64,000 nt of DNA from Saccharopolyspora_D taberi (GCF_039534165.1 NZ_BAAAUX010000016.1:248001-312000), one strand, 5' to 3'. Positions 34,747 to 44,153 are shown, numbered from the stretch's first letter. The notes: a model not told the origin generated them from the letters alone. Made by a program: numbers and translations.

Positions 34747-35663
34747 CGTCGCTCCTCGGTGAAGGCCAGGTACGCGGACTCGAGGTGGTTTCCCGCCGGG
34801 GCGAAGCTCACGACGCGGACCTGGTCGGCGATCAGGTCGCGCAGCAGATCGGCGGCGGCCTGCTCGGATTCCAGCAGCACGTCGACGCCGGACGGCGTCG
34901 GTTCGCCGTGCTCGACGCCGCGGCGGTCCAGGGCCGCGGGCAGGTCGCCCTCCAGCGCGCGCACCCGCCAGGTGCGGCGGTGCGTGCCGAGCTCGCCGAT
35001 CGCGTGCTCGCTGACGGTGGTGCCGCGGTCGACGAAGACGACCCGGTCGGCCACCTCCTCCAGTTCGGTCAGGATGTGGCTGGAGACCAGCACCGCGGTT
35101 CCCTCGCGCGCCTGCGCGCGCAGCAGGTCGCGGAGCTCGACCCGCGAGCGCGGGTCCAGGCCGGAGGCCGGCTCGTCGAGCAGCAGCACTTCCGGCCGGT
35201 GCACCAGTGCGCGGGCCAGGCCCAGCCGCTGCTTCTGCCCGCGCGAGAGCACGTGCACCGGCTGCTCGGCGAACTCGGCCAGGTGCACCAGTTCCAGCAG
35301 CTCGGCGACCCGTTCCCGCGCGGTCCCGGCCGGGATCCGGTACGCCTCGGCGAAGAAGCCGATGTACTCGCGCGCGGTGAGCTGGTCGTAGACGCCGAAG
35401 ACGTCGGGCATCCAGCCGATCCGGGCGCGCACCGCGTCGGCGTCGGTGGCGGGGTCGAGACCGGCGACGCGGAGGTGGCCGGAGTCCGGGGCCAGCAGCG
35501 TCGCCAGCATCAGCAGCAGCGTGGTCTTGCCCGCGCCGTTCGGTCCGACCAGCGCGGTCACCTCACCGCGGGGAACCGTCAGGCTCATCCCGCGCACGGC
35601 CTCGACCGCGCCGAAGCGCCTCCGCACGTCCTGGGCCAGGATTCCGGGATCCTGCTCTGGCAT
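34743..35663 (-). CDS. ABC transporter ATP-binding protein
   Basis: A 306-residue ATPase with Walker A GPNGAGKTT (40-48), the ABC signature LSRGQKQR, Walker B VLLLDEPASGLD, and the H-loop SSHIL. After the core comes a C-terminal domain of about 90 residues, as in DrrA-like and NosF-like exporters. The ATG at 35663 heads the operon with the permease gene downstream. It energises export by the ABC-2 permease. The operon stands alone, with no regulator adjacent. Confidence 0.92.
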   Translation of the reverse strand: MPEQDPGILAQDVRRRFGAVEAVRGMSLTVPRGEVTALVGPNGAGKTTLLLMLATLLAPDSGHLRVAGLDPATDADAVRARIGWMPDVFGVYDQLTAREYIGFFAEAYRIPAGTARERVAELLELVHLAEFAEQPVHVLSRGQKQRLGLARALVHRPEVLLLDEPASGLDPRSRVELRDLLRAQAREGTAVLVSSHILTELEEVADRVVFVDRGTTVSEHAIGELGTHRRTWRVRALEGDLPAALDRRGVEHGEPTPSGVDVLLESEQAAADLLRDLIADQVRVVSFAPAGNHLESAYLAFTEERR

Positions 35664-35747
35664 GCATCAACTCCCTGTCATGGATCTTGTCCATCACAGG
35701 GACGCAGCGGACCCGCGAGGGGTTGCGTCGAAGGCGGTGCCGGACGG

Positions 35748-36152
35748 TCACTCGCCGAAGTCGATCATCCAGGTGATGCCGAACTTGTCGGTGCACATGC
35801 CGAAGTAGTCGCCCCACATCTGCTTCTCCAGCGGGACCGACACCGTGCCGCCGTCGGCGAGCTTGTCCCAGTAGCCGCGCAGTTCCTCGGAGTCCGCGCC
35901 GTCGCCGGTGACGCTGATGGAGATGTTGTTGCCGGGCCGGTGCTCGGACTGGTCCGGGCTGTCCGAGGCCATGAGCGTGAAGCCGCGCTCGGTTTCGAGC
36001 ATGCTGTGCATGATCTGCTCGCCCTGCTCCTGCGCGCCGAACTCGCCGTAGGTCCGCAGCGACAACGAGCCGCCGAAGACGTGCTGGTAGTACTCCATGG
36101 CTTGCCGAGCGGTTCCGGGGAAGCTGATGTACGGGTTGAGACGAGTGGCCAC
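35748..36152 (-). CDS. VOC-superfamily protein, PhnB-like
   Basis: A 134-residue protein of the vicinal-oxygen-chelate fold (PhnB/YjdN-type, PF06983-like). It starts with NPYISFPGTARQAMEYY, followed by FGGSLSLRTYGEFG and the WGDYFGMCTDKFGITWMI end typical of this subgroup. A GTG at 36152 follows AGGAGGGG. Such proteins are often annotated glyoxalase-like or 3-demethylubiquinone methyltransferase-like but are uncharacterised. No metal-ligand set can be confidently placed. It stands alone. Confidence 0.85.
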   Translation of the reverse strand: MATRLNPYISFPGTARQAMEYYQHVFGGSLSLRTYGEFGAQEQGEQIMHSMLETERGFTLMASDSPDQSEHRPGNNISISVTGDGADSEELRGYWDKLADGGTVSVPLEKQMWGDYFGMCTDKFGITWMIDFGE

Positions 36153-36217
36153 GGCGGATCCCCTCCTAGGACGCGAGGACGCAATCGTCGCAGCGGGGTC
36201 CGGCAGCGACAACTGGA

Positions 36218-38428
36218 TCAGGGCTTGACCTCGATGTTCGCTTCGGCGACGCCGAGTTCCGGATGCAGCGCCCGCAGCCGCACCGTCCCGGTGCCGTCGG
36301 TGCTGCGCAGCCACACCGCCCCGGCTCCGCCGGTTTCGCCCAGGGGAAAGGGATTCTGCCCGATCAGCACCGCGGGTCCGGTCAGTTCGAGGGCGACTGA
36401 TCCGGAGACGTGCGGCCGGTCCGCGCCGTGTTCGTCGACGGCGCGCAGCTCCGCGCGCGTGGCGTCGGAGCCGCCGCTGATCAGCGCGGCGTCGTCGAAC
36501 CGCAGGGCGAGCCGGTCCCGGCTCCGGTCGGCGGAGAAGCGCCGGGTGAGCGCGAGCGCGCCGTCCAGGTAACCGTCCACCCGCAGCTCCACCACGTCGT
36601 CCACTGTGGATAGATCGGCGAAGAACGGCGGGTGCGGCAGCGACGGGAACTCGGCGCGGGCGGGCCGGAGCGTGGCGTGGTGGTGGCCGTCCAGGTGCAG
36701 CTCCAGGCGGTCGAGGTTCGACCAGATCGCGGCCCGCGCACCGAGATCGGTGACCGGGCTGGGGGAGTGCGGGTCCCAGTGGAACGACGGCTCGATCACC
36801 GGGCGGCGGCGCGGATCGACCTGCGCGCGGTACATCGCCGCACCCGGCTTGGGAATGCGGAAAACGTCCACCACGCCGGGCCATTTGATGCCCTGGAAGA
36901 CGTTTCCGTTGCCCGACGGGTAGTCGAATCCGGCCCACGCGAGCAATCCCGCGCAGCGCTCGTCGGCCATTGCCAGGTCGTGCACCCGGGCGTGCGCGAT
37001 GGCCTGCCCTTGCAGCACTTCCTGCGGATCGGTGCGGCGGTAGAAGCGGGACGGGCCGGTCAGGGTTCCGATCGCTTCGCTTACCAGGTAAGGGAAATCC
37101 GTGCGCGGAGGGGCGAGTCCGGACGGGGTGTAGTCGTTGTAGCCGAACACGTCCTGCTGGAAATCGAGGGTGTCGTGATCGGCCGGATGCACGGCCCCGG
37201 CGGTCTGCCGGGAGTCGTCGAGCGACTTCGCCAGCCGCTGCACCCGGGTGTAGTGCGCCGCGTTGCCCGGTGTTTCGTTGAGCCGCACGCCCCACAGCAC
37301 GACGCTGGGGTGGTTGCGGTCGCGGACGATCATGTCGTGGACGTCCCGGCAGGCGTGGTCGAGCCACTGGCCGCCGCCGAGGTGCTGCCAGCCCGGCACC
37401 TCGTCCCACACCAGCAGCCCGAGCTCGTCGCACGCGGTCAGGAAGCTCTCGTGCTGCGGGTAGTGCGAGCAGCGGACCATCGTGCAGTTCAGGTCCGCGC
37501 GCAGGATCTCGGCGTCCCGGCGCTGCACCCGCTCCGGCATCGCGCCACCGGCGAACGGGAAGAACTGGTGGCGGTTGAGCCCGAAGACCTGGATCCGCTC
37601 GCCGTTGAGGTGCAGGCCCGAGCGGTCGAACCGGGCCTCCCGGAATCCGGTGCGAACCCGGTGCTCGTGGATCGGCGTCATGCCCGACGACAGCGTGACG
37701 GCCACGTCGTAGAGCACGGGATCGTCGATGTGCCACAGCGAAATGCCGTCGAGCGCGGGCATGCGCGGGGTCACCGGGTGCCGTCCGGGCGGCAGTTCCG
37801 GCAACCACAGCGATGTCGAGTCCACCAGCTGCCCGTCCCGGCGCAGGTCGGCGCTCACGCGCAGCCCGCGGGTCGTGCGATCGAGGTCGAGTTCGCAGCG
37901 CACGTCCAGGCCCGGATCATCGAGCACGGAGAACGGCCGGGCGAAGACGTCGGCGACGTGCTGGGACGGGACGCCGACCAGCTCGACCTCCCGGTAGAGC
38001 CCGGCGGGCTGCCAGAAGTCCACCGCGTGACTGGGCGTTCCCGGGCCGTGGTTGGGCGGAGCCGCGGGGTCGAACGCCCCGTCGACCACCACGTCGAGGA
38101 CGTTGCGCTCCCGCAGCAGCCCGGTCACCTCGTGCTCGAACGGCAGGTAACCGCCGGTGTGCGGGGGCAGCACGCGGCCGTTGAGAACTGGTTCGGCGCG
38201 GGTCAGCGCCCCGGCGAAGCGCAGGAAGTAGCGGGTTCCGGCGGTGGGCGCGAGGTCGAAGTGCTTGCGGTAGCGCCAGCGCCGCTCCCAGTCCGCCGGG
38301 TCCCACTCGCGCCAGGACAGCTCGGCCGCGGTGTGCGGGAGGTCCACAACGGACAGATGTGGGCCGGTTTCCGGGCCGAACAGCCAATCCCGGAGCAGGG
38401 GCAGCCGGAACTCCGGTGCGCGCGGCAC
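36218..38428 (-). CDS. Glycoside hydrolase family 2 enzyme
   Basis: A 736-residue GH2 protein without a signal peptide. The sugar-binding domain is about 40-155, an immunoglobulin-like domain about 160-265, the TIM barrel from about 268 to 560, and a C-terminal beta domain follows. The GH2 signature DRNHPSVVLWG is at 370-380. The acid/base is Glu385 in RLNET (in place of NE), and the nucleophile is Glu451 in LVSEAIG. These features fit a beta-galactosidase, beta-glucuronidase or beta-mannosidase; specificity cannot be decided. A C-terminal Asp/Val-rich DUF4982-like region is present. There is no transporter nearby, unlike the other glycosidase locus. Confidence 0.85.
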   Translation of the reverse strand: MPRAPEFRLPLLRDWLFGPETGPHLSVVDLPHTAAELSWREWDPADWERRWRYRKHFDLAPTAGTRYFLRFAGALTRAEPVLNGRVLPPHTGGYLPFEHEVTGLLRERNVLDVVVDGAFDPAAPPNHGPGTPSHAVDFWQPAGLYREVELVGVPSQHVADVFARPFSVLDDPGLDVRCELDLDRTTRGLRVSADLRRDGQLVDSTSLWLPELPPGRHPVTPRMPALDGISLWHIDDPVLYDVAVTLSSGMTPIHEHRVRTGFREARFDRSGLHLNGERIQVFGLNRHQFFPFAGGAMPERVQRRDAEILRADLNCTMVRCSHYPQHESFLTACDELGLLVWDEVPGWQHLGGGQWLDHACRDVHDMIVRDRNHPSVVLWGVRLNETPGNAAHYTRVQRLAKSLDDSRQTAGAVHPADHDTLDFQQDVFGYNDYTPSGLAPPRTDFPYLVSEAIGTLTGPSRFYRRTDPQEVLQGQAIAHARVHDLAMADERCAGLLAWAGFDYPSGNGNVFQGIKWPGVVDVFRIPKPGAAMYRAQVDPRRRPVIEPSFHWDPHSPSPVTDLGARAAIWSNLDRLELHLDGHHHATLRPARAEFPSLPHPPFFADLSTVDDVVELRVDGYLDGALALTRRFSADRSRDRLALRFDDAALISGGSDATRAELRAVDEHGADRPHVSGSVALELTGPAVLIGQNPFPLGETGGAGAVWLRSTDGTGTVRLRALHPELGVAEANIEVKP

Positions 38429-38447
38429 GTGGTCTCCTCCCGGAACC

Positions 38448-38813
38448 TCACTGGCGGTTGTTCGCGCTCCACTCGCGCAGGGCGTCGGCGGCCGACTTCC
38501 TGGTCTCGCCGTCCACGGCCGCCGCGGGCGGTCGCACCGTGGTCTCCGCCGCCTGCGGCCGGACCGGGCGCAGGTCCGGCCGGGTTCCCCCGCTGCGCTT
38601 CGGCGGGGCCCGGCGCCGGGAGCGCCTGGGCTGCTCGGGGGCCTGCACGCCGGAGATGTAGAGGCCCTCCAGGACGAGGACGATGATCCCGACCGTCAGG
38701 GCGGCGCCCGCGATCCACACCGCGGTCGGATTCCCGGCGAACCACCAGAGCCCCGCCGCCACCCCCGCCGCGGCGCCCGCGACGACGGCCAGCAGGTGGA
38801 AGAGCAGGTGCAC
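38448..38813 (-). CDS. Small membrane protein, unknown
   Basis: A 121-residue protein with two hydrophobic helices near the N-terminus (LLFHLLAVVAGAAAGVAAG and a VWIAGAALTVGIIVLVLEG segment) and a basic, proline-rich cytoplasmic tail ending WSANNRQ. The GTG at 38813 follows GAGGGGT. It lies just upstream of, and 19 bases from, the GH2 gene on the same strand. I do not recognise a family. Confidence 0.6.
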   Translation of the reverse strand: MHLLFHLLAVVAGAAAGVAAGLWWFAGNPTAVWIAGAALTVGIIVLVLEGLYISGVQAPEQPRRSRRRAPPKRSGGTRPDLRPVRPQAAETTVRPPAAAVDGETRKSAADALREWSANNRQ

Positions 38814-39184
38814 GCTGTAACCCCTCAAACCCGGATACCTCCTGCCCGCTCGGTGGTGCTCGAACCGACCACGCCCGCGGTGGTCGCCGGGTTGCCCCCG
38901 CGCGGGGCGCGTCACACCGAGGGCCGAAGATCGCGCCCGTCGCCCCGCCGTCGATGGTAGCGCCGGATCCGAGCGTTTTGCCCGATCAAGGAGGGCTCAC
39001 CGCGGCTCGGAGACGAGCGACTTTCGTTTTCACCTGATCGGGGGCGCGTCACGGCCTCTGCCAGCGACTTCACCCGGTCGGTCCTACGGTGGGGGCAACG
39101 AAGCCCGCGGAAGCCGCGAACCTGCGTCGACGGCTCGCGCCTCGGGGACGGCGCGCGTCCGCGGGCGGCCTGAGGGGTGCGGGG

Positions 39185-39592
39185 GTGGTGCCGGTGGTCA
39201 ACTCGCTGGCGGTGTTCGGGATGGCGGCCACGGCGGGGGTCGCGGGCATCATGGGATCGCTGATCGCGATGTGCTGGGTGGAACGCAGGCTCGTCGACCA
39301 GCGCGGACCGCGCACCCGGAGGATCGCCGCGAAGGCCCCCGCGACACGGGTGCGCGAGCCCCGGTTCCGCTCGGTCGCGTGGCCGCGGCTCGGCCAGCAG
39401 CTCGTATCCGGACTGCTGGTGCTTGTCGCCGTGGTGCTCTCGACGCTCTCGGCCGGCTGGAGCACGGCGGGGCACGTCCCGGCGGCCGTCGAGCGCAGCC
39501 GCCGGTCGGCCGAGGTGCCCCGGCTCCGGCGGGCCCGGGCTACTGCGTCCGGAAGTCGGCGAAGTCGAACCCGGGCGAGACCACGCAGCTGA
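39185..39592 (+). CDS. Hypothetical membrane protein overlapping the next gene
   Basis: A 135-residue protein with two hydrophobic segments, one near the N-terminus (LAVFGMAATAGVAGIMGSLIAM) and one near residue 80 (LVSGLLVLVAVVLSTLSAG). The GTG at 39185 is seven bases after GAGGGG. Third positions are mainly G/C until about 39535, after which the frame enters the end of the convergent DUF952 gene, so the last 18 residues may be off-frame noise. No family is recognised. The stretch 38814-39184 otherwise holds no clear gene. Confidence 0.45.
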   Translation: MVPVVNSLAVFGMAATAGVAGIMGSLIAMCWVERRLVDQRGPRTRRIAAKAPATRVREPRFRSVAWPRLGQQLVSGLLVLVAVVLSTLSAGWSTAGHVPAAVERSRRSAEVPRLRRARATASGSRRSRTRARPRS

Positions 39593-40319
39593 CCAGCGCC
39601 TCGGCGGTCGCCGAAGCGGTCGCCCGCTGCCAGGTCCCGGCCGGGACCACCGCCTGCGGCGTCTGCCCGGCGCCCGCGCCCAGCACCACGGTCTCCGCCT
39701 CGTCGGCGGGTGCGTCGCCGTCGCCGCCCAGCGCCAGCGTCAGCGGTCCGCCGCGGTGCCACAGCCACAGCTCGTCGGAGGCCACCGAGTGCCACTGCGA
39801 GGTCCGGCCAGCGGGCAGCAGGAAGTAGATCGCGGTCGCGGTCGGCCGGGTGTGCGTCGAGCGCGCCACCTCGACGCCGCTGGCCCAGGTGCGCCGGTAC
39901 CAGCCGCCCTCGGGGTGCGGCAGCAGGTCGAACTCCTCGGCGGTGCGGCTGCGGATCTCCAGCGACAGGTACCGGCCGGAGACGTCGCGGCGGGCGTAGC
40001 GCAGCCCGATCACCGCGTCCCGGTCCAGCGGGCCGTAGACGTGCGGGAACAGCACGTCGTCGGAGACGCCCGGGGGCGGGGCCGGGTTGGCGGCCTCCCA
40101 GCGCACGGGGGCGGAGAGCTTCTCGGCGGCCAGTTCCAGGGCGACCATCGGTTCGTCGGTGTCGCGGTAGAGCGCGTTGGCGACCGCGAGGGTCGTGGGC
40201 ACGTCCGGTGAGCAGTGGACGAAGCCTTCCGAGGCCAGGCTGGGCGCCTCGATCGGCGCGTCCGGGGCGGTGTGGAAGGTGCTCAGCGGCAGCAGGTGCA
40301 GCAGCGTCGGTCCAGTCAC
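39540..40319 (-). CDS. DUF952-cupin_5 (DUF985) fusion protein
   Basis: A 259-residue two-domain protein. Residues about 5-110 match DUF952, with ASEGFVHCSP as its hallmark. Residues about 115-250 match the cupin_5/DUF985 family, with LLPHPEGGWYRRTW, AIYFLLPAG and QWHSVASDELWLWHRGG. The last motif gives the cupin metal-ligand His/Glu set. These domains are normally separate genes. Neither has an established reaction to my knowledge; the cupin half resembles sugar or acyl-binding isomerase-like proteins. The fusion suggests that the two act on one substrate. Confidence 0.75.
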   Translation of the reverse strand: MTGPTLLHLLPLSTFHTAPDAPIEAPSLASEGFVHCSPDVPTTLAVANALYRDTDEPMVALELAAEKLSAPVRWEAANPAPPPGVSDDVLFPHVYGPLDRDAVIGLRYARRDVSGRYLSLEIRSRTAEEFDLLPHPEGGWYRRTWASGVEVARSTHTRPTATAIYFLLPAGRTSQWHSVASDELWLWHRGGPLTLALGGDGDAPADEAETVVLGAGAGQTPQAVVPAGTWQRATASATAEALVSCVVSPGFDFADFRTQ

Positions 40320-40416
40320 GGTGGACAGTGTCCCGCCTTTTCGATCAGCCCGGTACGGGCGGGGGTGTCGGCAGGCGACCTAGGATCCGGGCGGAGCCGA
40401 TGCCGAGGAGGAACGC

Positions 40417-41370
40417 ATGACCGTGCGCGTCGCCGTGCTCGACGACTACCAGAACGTCGCCCGCGATCTCGCGGACTGGGACGCCCTGCCCGCCTCGGTG
40501 GAGTTCTTCCACGAGCCGGTCGGTGATCCCGGTGTGCTGGAGCCGTTCGAGGTGATCGCGGCGATGCGCGAGCGCACCCCGTTCCCGCGCTCGGTGCTGG
40601 CCGCGCTGCCGAACCTGAAGCTGCTGGTCACCACCGGTATGCGGAACGCGTCGATCGACCTGGAAGCGGCCTCGGAGCTCGGCATCACCGTGTCCGGCAC
40701 CGGTGGCGCGCCGGGCCGAGCCTGGCAGCCCACCGCCGAGCTGACCTGGGGGCTGATCTTCGCGGTCACCCGCAACATCGTGTCCGAGGACCGCTCGATC
40801 CGGGAGGGCGGCTGGCAGCGCACGGTCGGCGTCGAGCTCAGCGGGCGCACGCTGGGCGTCCTCGGCCTGGGGCGGCTGGGCGCCCAGGTCGCGGAGGCGG
40901 GCCGGCTGTTCGGCATGGACGTGATCGCCTGGAGCCAGAACCTGACCGACGAGGCGGCGCGGGCGGCAGGCGCGCGGCGGGTCGACAAGCGGACCCTGTT
41001 CGCCGAGTCGGACGTCCTCACGATCCACAGCGTGCTCAGCGAGCGCACCCGCGGCCTGGTCGGAGCCGAGGAGCTGGCGCTGATGCGGCCGACGGCGTAC
41101 CTGATCAACACCTCCCGGGGGCCGATCGTGGACGAGCCGGCGCTGCGCGCCGCGCTGCACGAGGGCCGGATCGCGGGAGCGGGGATCGACGTCTTCGAGC
41201 GGGAGCCGCTGCCCGTCGACGATCCGTGGCGGAGCGTGCCGCGCACCGTGCTGACGCCGCACATCGGGTACGTGACCGTCGGGACTTATGAGGTTTTCTA
41301 CCGGGAGACCGTTGAGGCTATCGGCGGGTTTCTTGGCGGGGCGCCCGTGCGGGTGTTGAACGGGGGTTGA
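40417..41370 (+). CDS. D-2-hydroxyacid dehydrogenase family protein
   Basis: A 317-residue NAD-dependent enzyme of the PGDH/formate-dehydrogenase-like family. The Rossmann motif is GVLGLGRLG. The catalytic Arg lies in INTSRGPIVDE, Glu in DVFEREPL and His in LTPHIGY. The branch with an N-terminal VAVLDDYQNVA segment is common in actinomycetes and proteobacteria and is often annotated as phosphoglycerate dehydrogenase-like. The substrate is therefore an unidentified 2-hydroxyacid. A GAGGAAC ribosome site precedes the ATG. Its 3' end is unusually G/T-rich. Confidence 0.88.
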   Translation: MTVRVAVLDDYQNVARDLADWDALPASVEFFHEPVGDPGVLEPFEVIAAMRERTPFPRSVLAALPNLKLLVTTGMRNASIDLEAASELGITVSGTGGAPGRAWQPTAELTWGLIFAVTRNIVSEDRSIREGGWQRTVGVELSGRTLGVLGLGRLGAQVAEAGRLFGMDVIAWSQNLTDEAARAAGARRVDKRTLFAESDVLTIHSVLSERTRGLVGAEELALMRPTAYLINTSRGPIVDEPALRAALHEGRIAGAGIDVFEREPLPVDDPWRSVPRTVLTPHIGYVTVGTYEVFYRETVEAIGGFLGGAPVRVLNGG

Positions 41371-41670
41371 TTCGGGGGCCGTTTCGTCTTCGTCGGTGCT
41401 GTTGGGCCGAAGCGGCTCTGCCGGTTCGGGTTTCGTTGGGCGGGTGGTTCTGGGGTGCTCGCCGCCCCCAGACCCCCGGCAGGTCGACGGGATGAGAACC
41501 AAACCCCGCCCTTGTAGGTGGAGACGGCTTCGGCCTCGTGTGTGGAGACGCCTCGCTCCCGGTCGGCCTCGCCATCGCCGCCGAAAATGATCCTTGACTC
41601 CGGTGGAGACGTGGCTCACATTCCTACCAACCGGTCGGTCTGCCCTGTTCCCGAGTCGAGGAGACAGCCG
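41371..41670 (+). promoter_or_regulatory. G/T-rich gap with repeats and operator-like promoter for the MHS transporter
   Basis: No gene is seen here. GTGGAGACG occurs three times (41518, 41542 and 41603). A promoter-like pair TTGACT (41594-41599) and CACATT (41617-41622) has 17-base spacing. The dyad ACCGGTCGGT (41630-41639) lies at the expected start point and shares its 10-mer with the TetR operators at 15103-15167. The transporter ATG at 41671 follows a GAGGAG ribosome site. Confidence 0.5.
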
Positions 41671-42990
41671 ATGACCAACGAGCACGCTGCCGGCGCCACC
41701 GGGCGGAAGCTGATGATCGCCGCCCTGATCGCCTCGTCCATCGAGTGGTACGACTTCTTCATCTACGCCACCGCCGCCGCGCTGGTGTTCGGCCCGTTGT
41801 TCTTCCCCGACTCCACCCCGCTGACCGGCATCCTGCTGTCGTTCGCGACGTTCTGGGCCGGGTTCGTCGCCCGCCCGCTGGGCGGCCTGGTCTTCGGGCA
41901 CCTCGGCGACCGGGTCGGCCGCAAACCCGCCGTGGTGACCTGCCTGGTCCTGATGGGCTCGGCGACCTTCCTGATCGGCGTCCTCCCGGGCGCGGCCACC
42001 ATCGGCGTGCTCGCTCCGGTGCTGCTGGTGGTGCTGCGGTTCGCGCAGGGCATCGCGGTCGGCGGGCAGTGGGGCGGGATCATCCTGCTGCTCACCGAGA
42101 ACGTCACCGGCGGGCGCCGCGGCGCGGCGGGGACCTTCGGTCAGATGGGCGTTCCGCTCGGCGTGATCCTGGGCAACCTGGCGTTCCTGCTCGTCGGCGC
42201 GCTGCTGCCGCACGACGCCTTCCTCGCGTGGGGCTGGCGGATCCCGTTCCTGGCCAGCGCCGTGCTGGCGCCGGTCGTGCTGTTCATCCAGCTCAAGGTC
42301 GAGGACACCCCGGTCTTCCGCGAGCTCAAGCAGCGCGAGCAGCGGGCCGAGGTCGAGCGTGCCCCGCTGACCGAGGTCCTGCGCTCGCACAAGCGGGCCG
42401 TGCTGCTCGGGTCGGGGCTGCTGTTCGCCGCGAACGCCGTGTTCTACATCAGCATCTCGGGCCTGCTGGCCTACGCGACCGCTGAACTGGGCATGGACCG
42501 CAACGCCCTGCTGATGCTCGCGCTGGGCTCGTCCGCGGTCGGTGTCGGGGTGATCTTCCTCAGCGGCCGGCTCTCGGACCGCTGGGGCCGCCGCCCGCTG
42601 ATCTTCGCCGGATCGGCCGTGCTGCTGGTGTGGGCGTTCCCGTTCTTCTGGCTCGTCGACACCGCGACCCTGCTGGGAGTCGCCATCGCCACCACCGTCG
42701 GCACCGTCGGGTCCAGCCTCACCTACGGTCCGCTGGCGGCCTACCTCAGCGAGCTGTTCGAGCCCCGGGTGCGCTACTCCGGCGCCTCGCTGGCCTACCA
42801 GCTCGCGGCGATCGTGGTCAGCGGCGGTACGCCCTTCATCATGACCGCGCTGCTCGCGATCACCGGCACGTCCGCCTCGGTAGCTGCTTTCCTCGCGGTG
42901 ATGGCGCTGGTGACGCTCGGATCGGCGTACGGGCTGCGGGAGACCGGACCAGCCAGGGCCGAGGCCCCGGCGGTCGCCCGGCAAGCGTGA
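41671..42990 (+). CDS. MHS-family MFS transporter (metabolite:H+ symporter)
   Basis: A 439-residue, twelve-helix symporter of the metabolite:H+ family, related to ShiA, KgtP and ProP. Helix 1 is followed by SSIEWYDFFIYATAAA, a hallmark of the family. The A-motif is GHLGDRVGRKPAVV and its repeat in the second half is GRLSDRWGRRPL. It imports a carboxylate, dicarboxylate or osmolyte. ATG at 41671 has a GAGGAG site. The promoter carries an ACC-N4-GGT dyad, so TetR-type control is likely. Substrate not determined. Confidence 0.92.
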   Translation: MTNEHAAGATGRKLMIAALIASSIEWYDFFIYATAAALVFGPLFFPDSTPLTGILLSFATFWAGFVARPLGGLVFGHLGDRVGRKPAVVTCLVLMGSATFLIGVLPGAATIGVLAPVLLVVLRFAQGIAVGGQWGGIILLLTENVTGGRRGAAGTFGQMGVPLGVILGNLAFLLVGALLPHDAFLAWGWRIPFLASAVLAPVVLFIQLKVEDTPVFRELKQREQRAEVERAPLTEVLRSHKRAVLLGSGLLFAANAVFYISISGLLAYATAELGMDRNALLMLALGSSAVGVGVIFLSGRLSDRWGRRPLIFAGSAVLLVWAFPFFWLVDTATLLGVAIATTVGTVGSSLTYGPLAAYLSELFEPRVRYSGASLAYQLAAIVVSGGTPFIMTALLAITGTSASVAAFLAVMALVTLGSAYGLRETGPARAEAPAVARQA

Positions 42991-43029
42991 GGCGCGCGGG
43001 TGGGGCGCGGCACCGCGCCCCACCCGCCG

Positions 43030-44118
43030 TCAGTCGAACACGATCAGGCTCCGGGCGCCGTGCCCGGCCTTCATCTCGGCGAACGCCGCGCCGATGTCGC
43101 CCAGCGAAATCCGTTGCGACACCAGCGAATCCAGGTCCAGCTCGCCCCGGCGGTAGTGCTCCAGCAGCTGCGGGACCGCGAGATCGGCGTCGGTGCTGCC
43201 GTACATGCAGCCCCGCAGCGTCCGGGCGAAGAACCCGACCTCCAGCGCGTTGAAGGTCAGCTGGTCCGACGCCGAACCCAGCCCGACGACCGTCGCCTGC
43301 CCGCCCCGCCGGGTCGCCGACCACGCCCCGCGGATCGTCTCGGCGCGCCCCACGCACTCGAAGGCGTGGTCGGCGCCGCGACCGCCGGTCAGCCTGCGGA
43401 TCCGCTTGGCCAGGTCGGCCGACGGTTCGAGCGCCTCGGTCGCGCCGAGGCGGCGGGCGAGGTCGAACTTCTCCGTCGACGGGTCGACCGCGATGATCTG
43501 CTCGGCACCGGCGATCCGCGCGGCCTGCACCGCGCACAGCCCGATCCCGCCGAGGCCGAACACGACCACGCTCTCCCCGGCCCGCACCCGCGCGGCCTCG
43601 AACACCGCGCCCGCGCCGGTCAGCACCGCGCAGCCCAGCAGCGCGGCCTGATCCAGCGGCACGTCGTCGGGCAGCGGGATGCAGGAGTTGACCCCGACCA
43701 CCGTCTCGGTCGCGAACGCCGCGGTGCCCAGTCCCGGGTAGACCGGGCTGGAGTCGGCGAGCTTGCCGTGCGGGTTGTCGCGGGCGGCGTCGGCGTGCGG
43801 GCACAGGTACGGCTCGCCGCGGGTGCAGAACCAGCACTCGCGGCACGGCGGTGTCCAGTTGAGCACCACCGGGTCGCCGACCCGGTAGCGCTCGACGCCC
43901 TCGCCGACCGCGACCACCCGGCCCGCGCCCTCGTGGCCCAGCACCACCGGCATCGGGTGCGCGAGCACGCCGGTGGCCAGCGAAAGGTCGGAGTGGCAGA
44001 CACCGGTGGCCGCCAGCCGCACCCGGACCTGACCCGGCCCCGGGTCGGCGAGCTCGATGTCCTCCACCCGGAGGTCACCGCCGGTCTCGCGCAGTACCGC
44101 GGCCTGTGCTGCTGTCAT
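43030..44118 (-). CDS. Zinc-dependent alcohol dehydrogenase, NDMA-dependent-like class
   Basis: A 362-residue zinc MDR enzyme. Catalytic zinc ligands are Cys41 (GVCHSD) and His62/Glu63 (GHEGAG). The structural zinc cysteines are 92, 95, 98 and 106. The cofactor motif is GLGGIG. This pattern fits class III-like and NDMA-dependent alcohol dehydrogenases of actinomycetes, which use alcohol or aldehyde substrates and often carry tightly bound NAD. The ATG at 44118 follows AAGGAGAG. It lies 35 bases downstream of the LLM gene, apparently one operon. Confidence 0.88.
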   Translation of the reverse strand: MTAAQAAVLRETGGDLRVEDIELADPGPGQVRVRLAATGVCHSDLSLATGVLAHPMPVVLGHEGAGRVVAVGEGVERYRVGDPVVLNWTPPCRECWFCTRGEPYLCPHADAARDNPHGKLADSSPVYPGLGTAAFATETVVGVNSCIPLPDDVPLDQAALLGCAVLTGAGAVFEAARVRAGESVVVFGLGGIGLCAVQAARIAGAEQIIAVDPSTEKFDLARRLGATEALEPSADLAKRIRRLTGGRGADHAFECVGRAETIRGAWSATRRGGQATVVGLGSASDQLTFNALEVGFFARTLRGCMYGSTDADLAVPQLLEHYRRGELDLDSLVSQRISLGDIGAAFAEMKAGHGARSLIVFD

Positions 44119-44153
44119 CGAGCTCTCCTTCACGATGGGGGTGCGGGGCTGGA

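Noticed and set aside
39070..39795. Minus-strand frame across 39.1-39.8 kb
   Set aside because: Low-complexity Arg/Ala/Gly composition; overlaps the better-biased plus-strand frame and the DUF952 gene.
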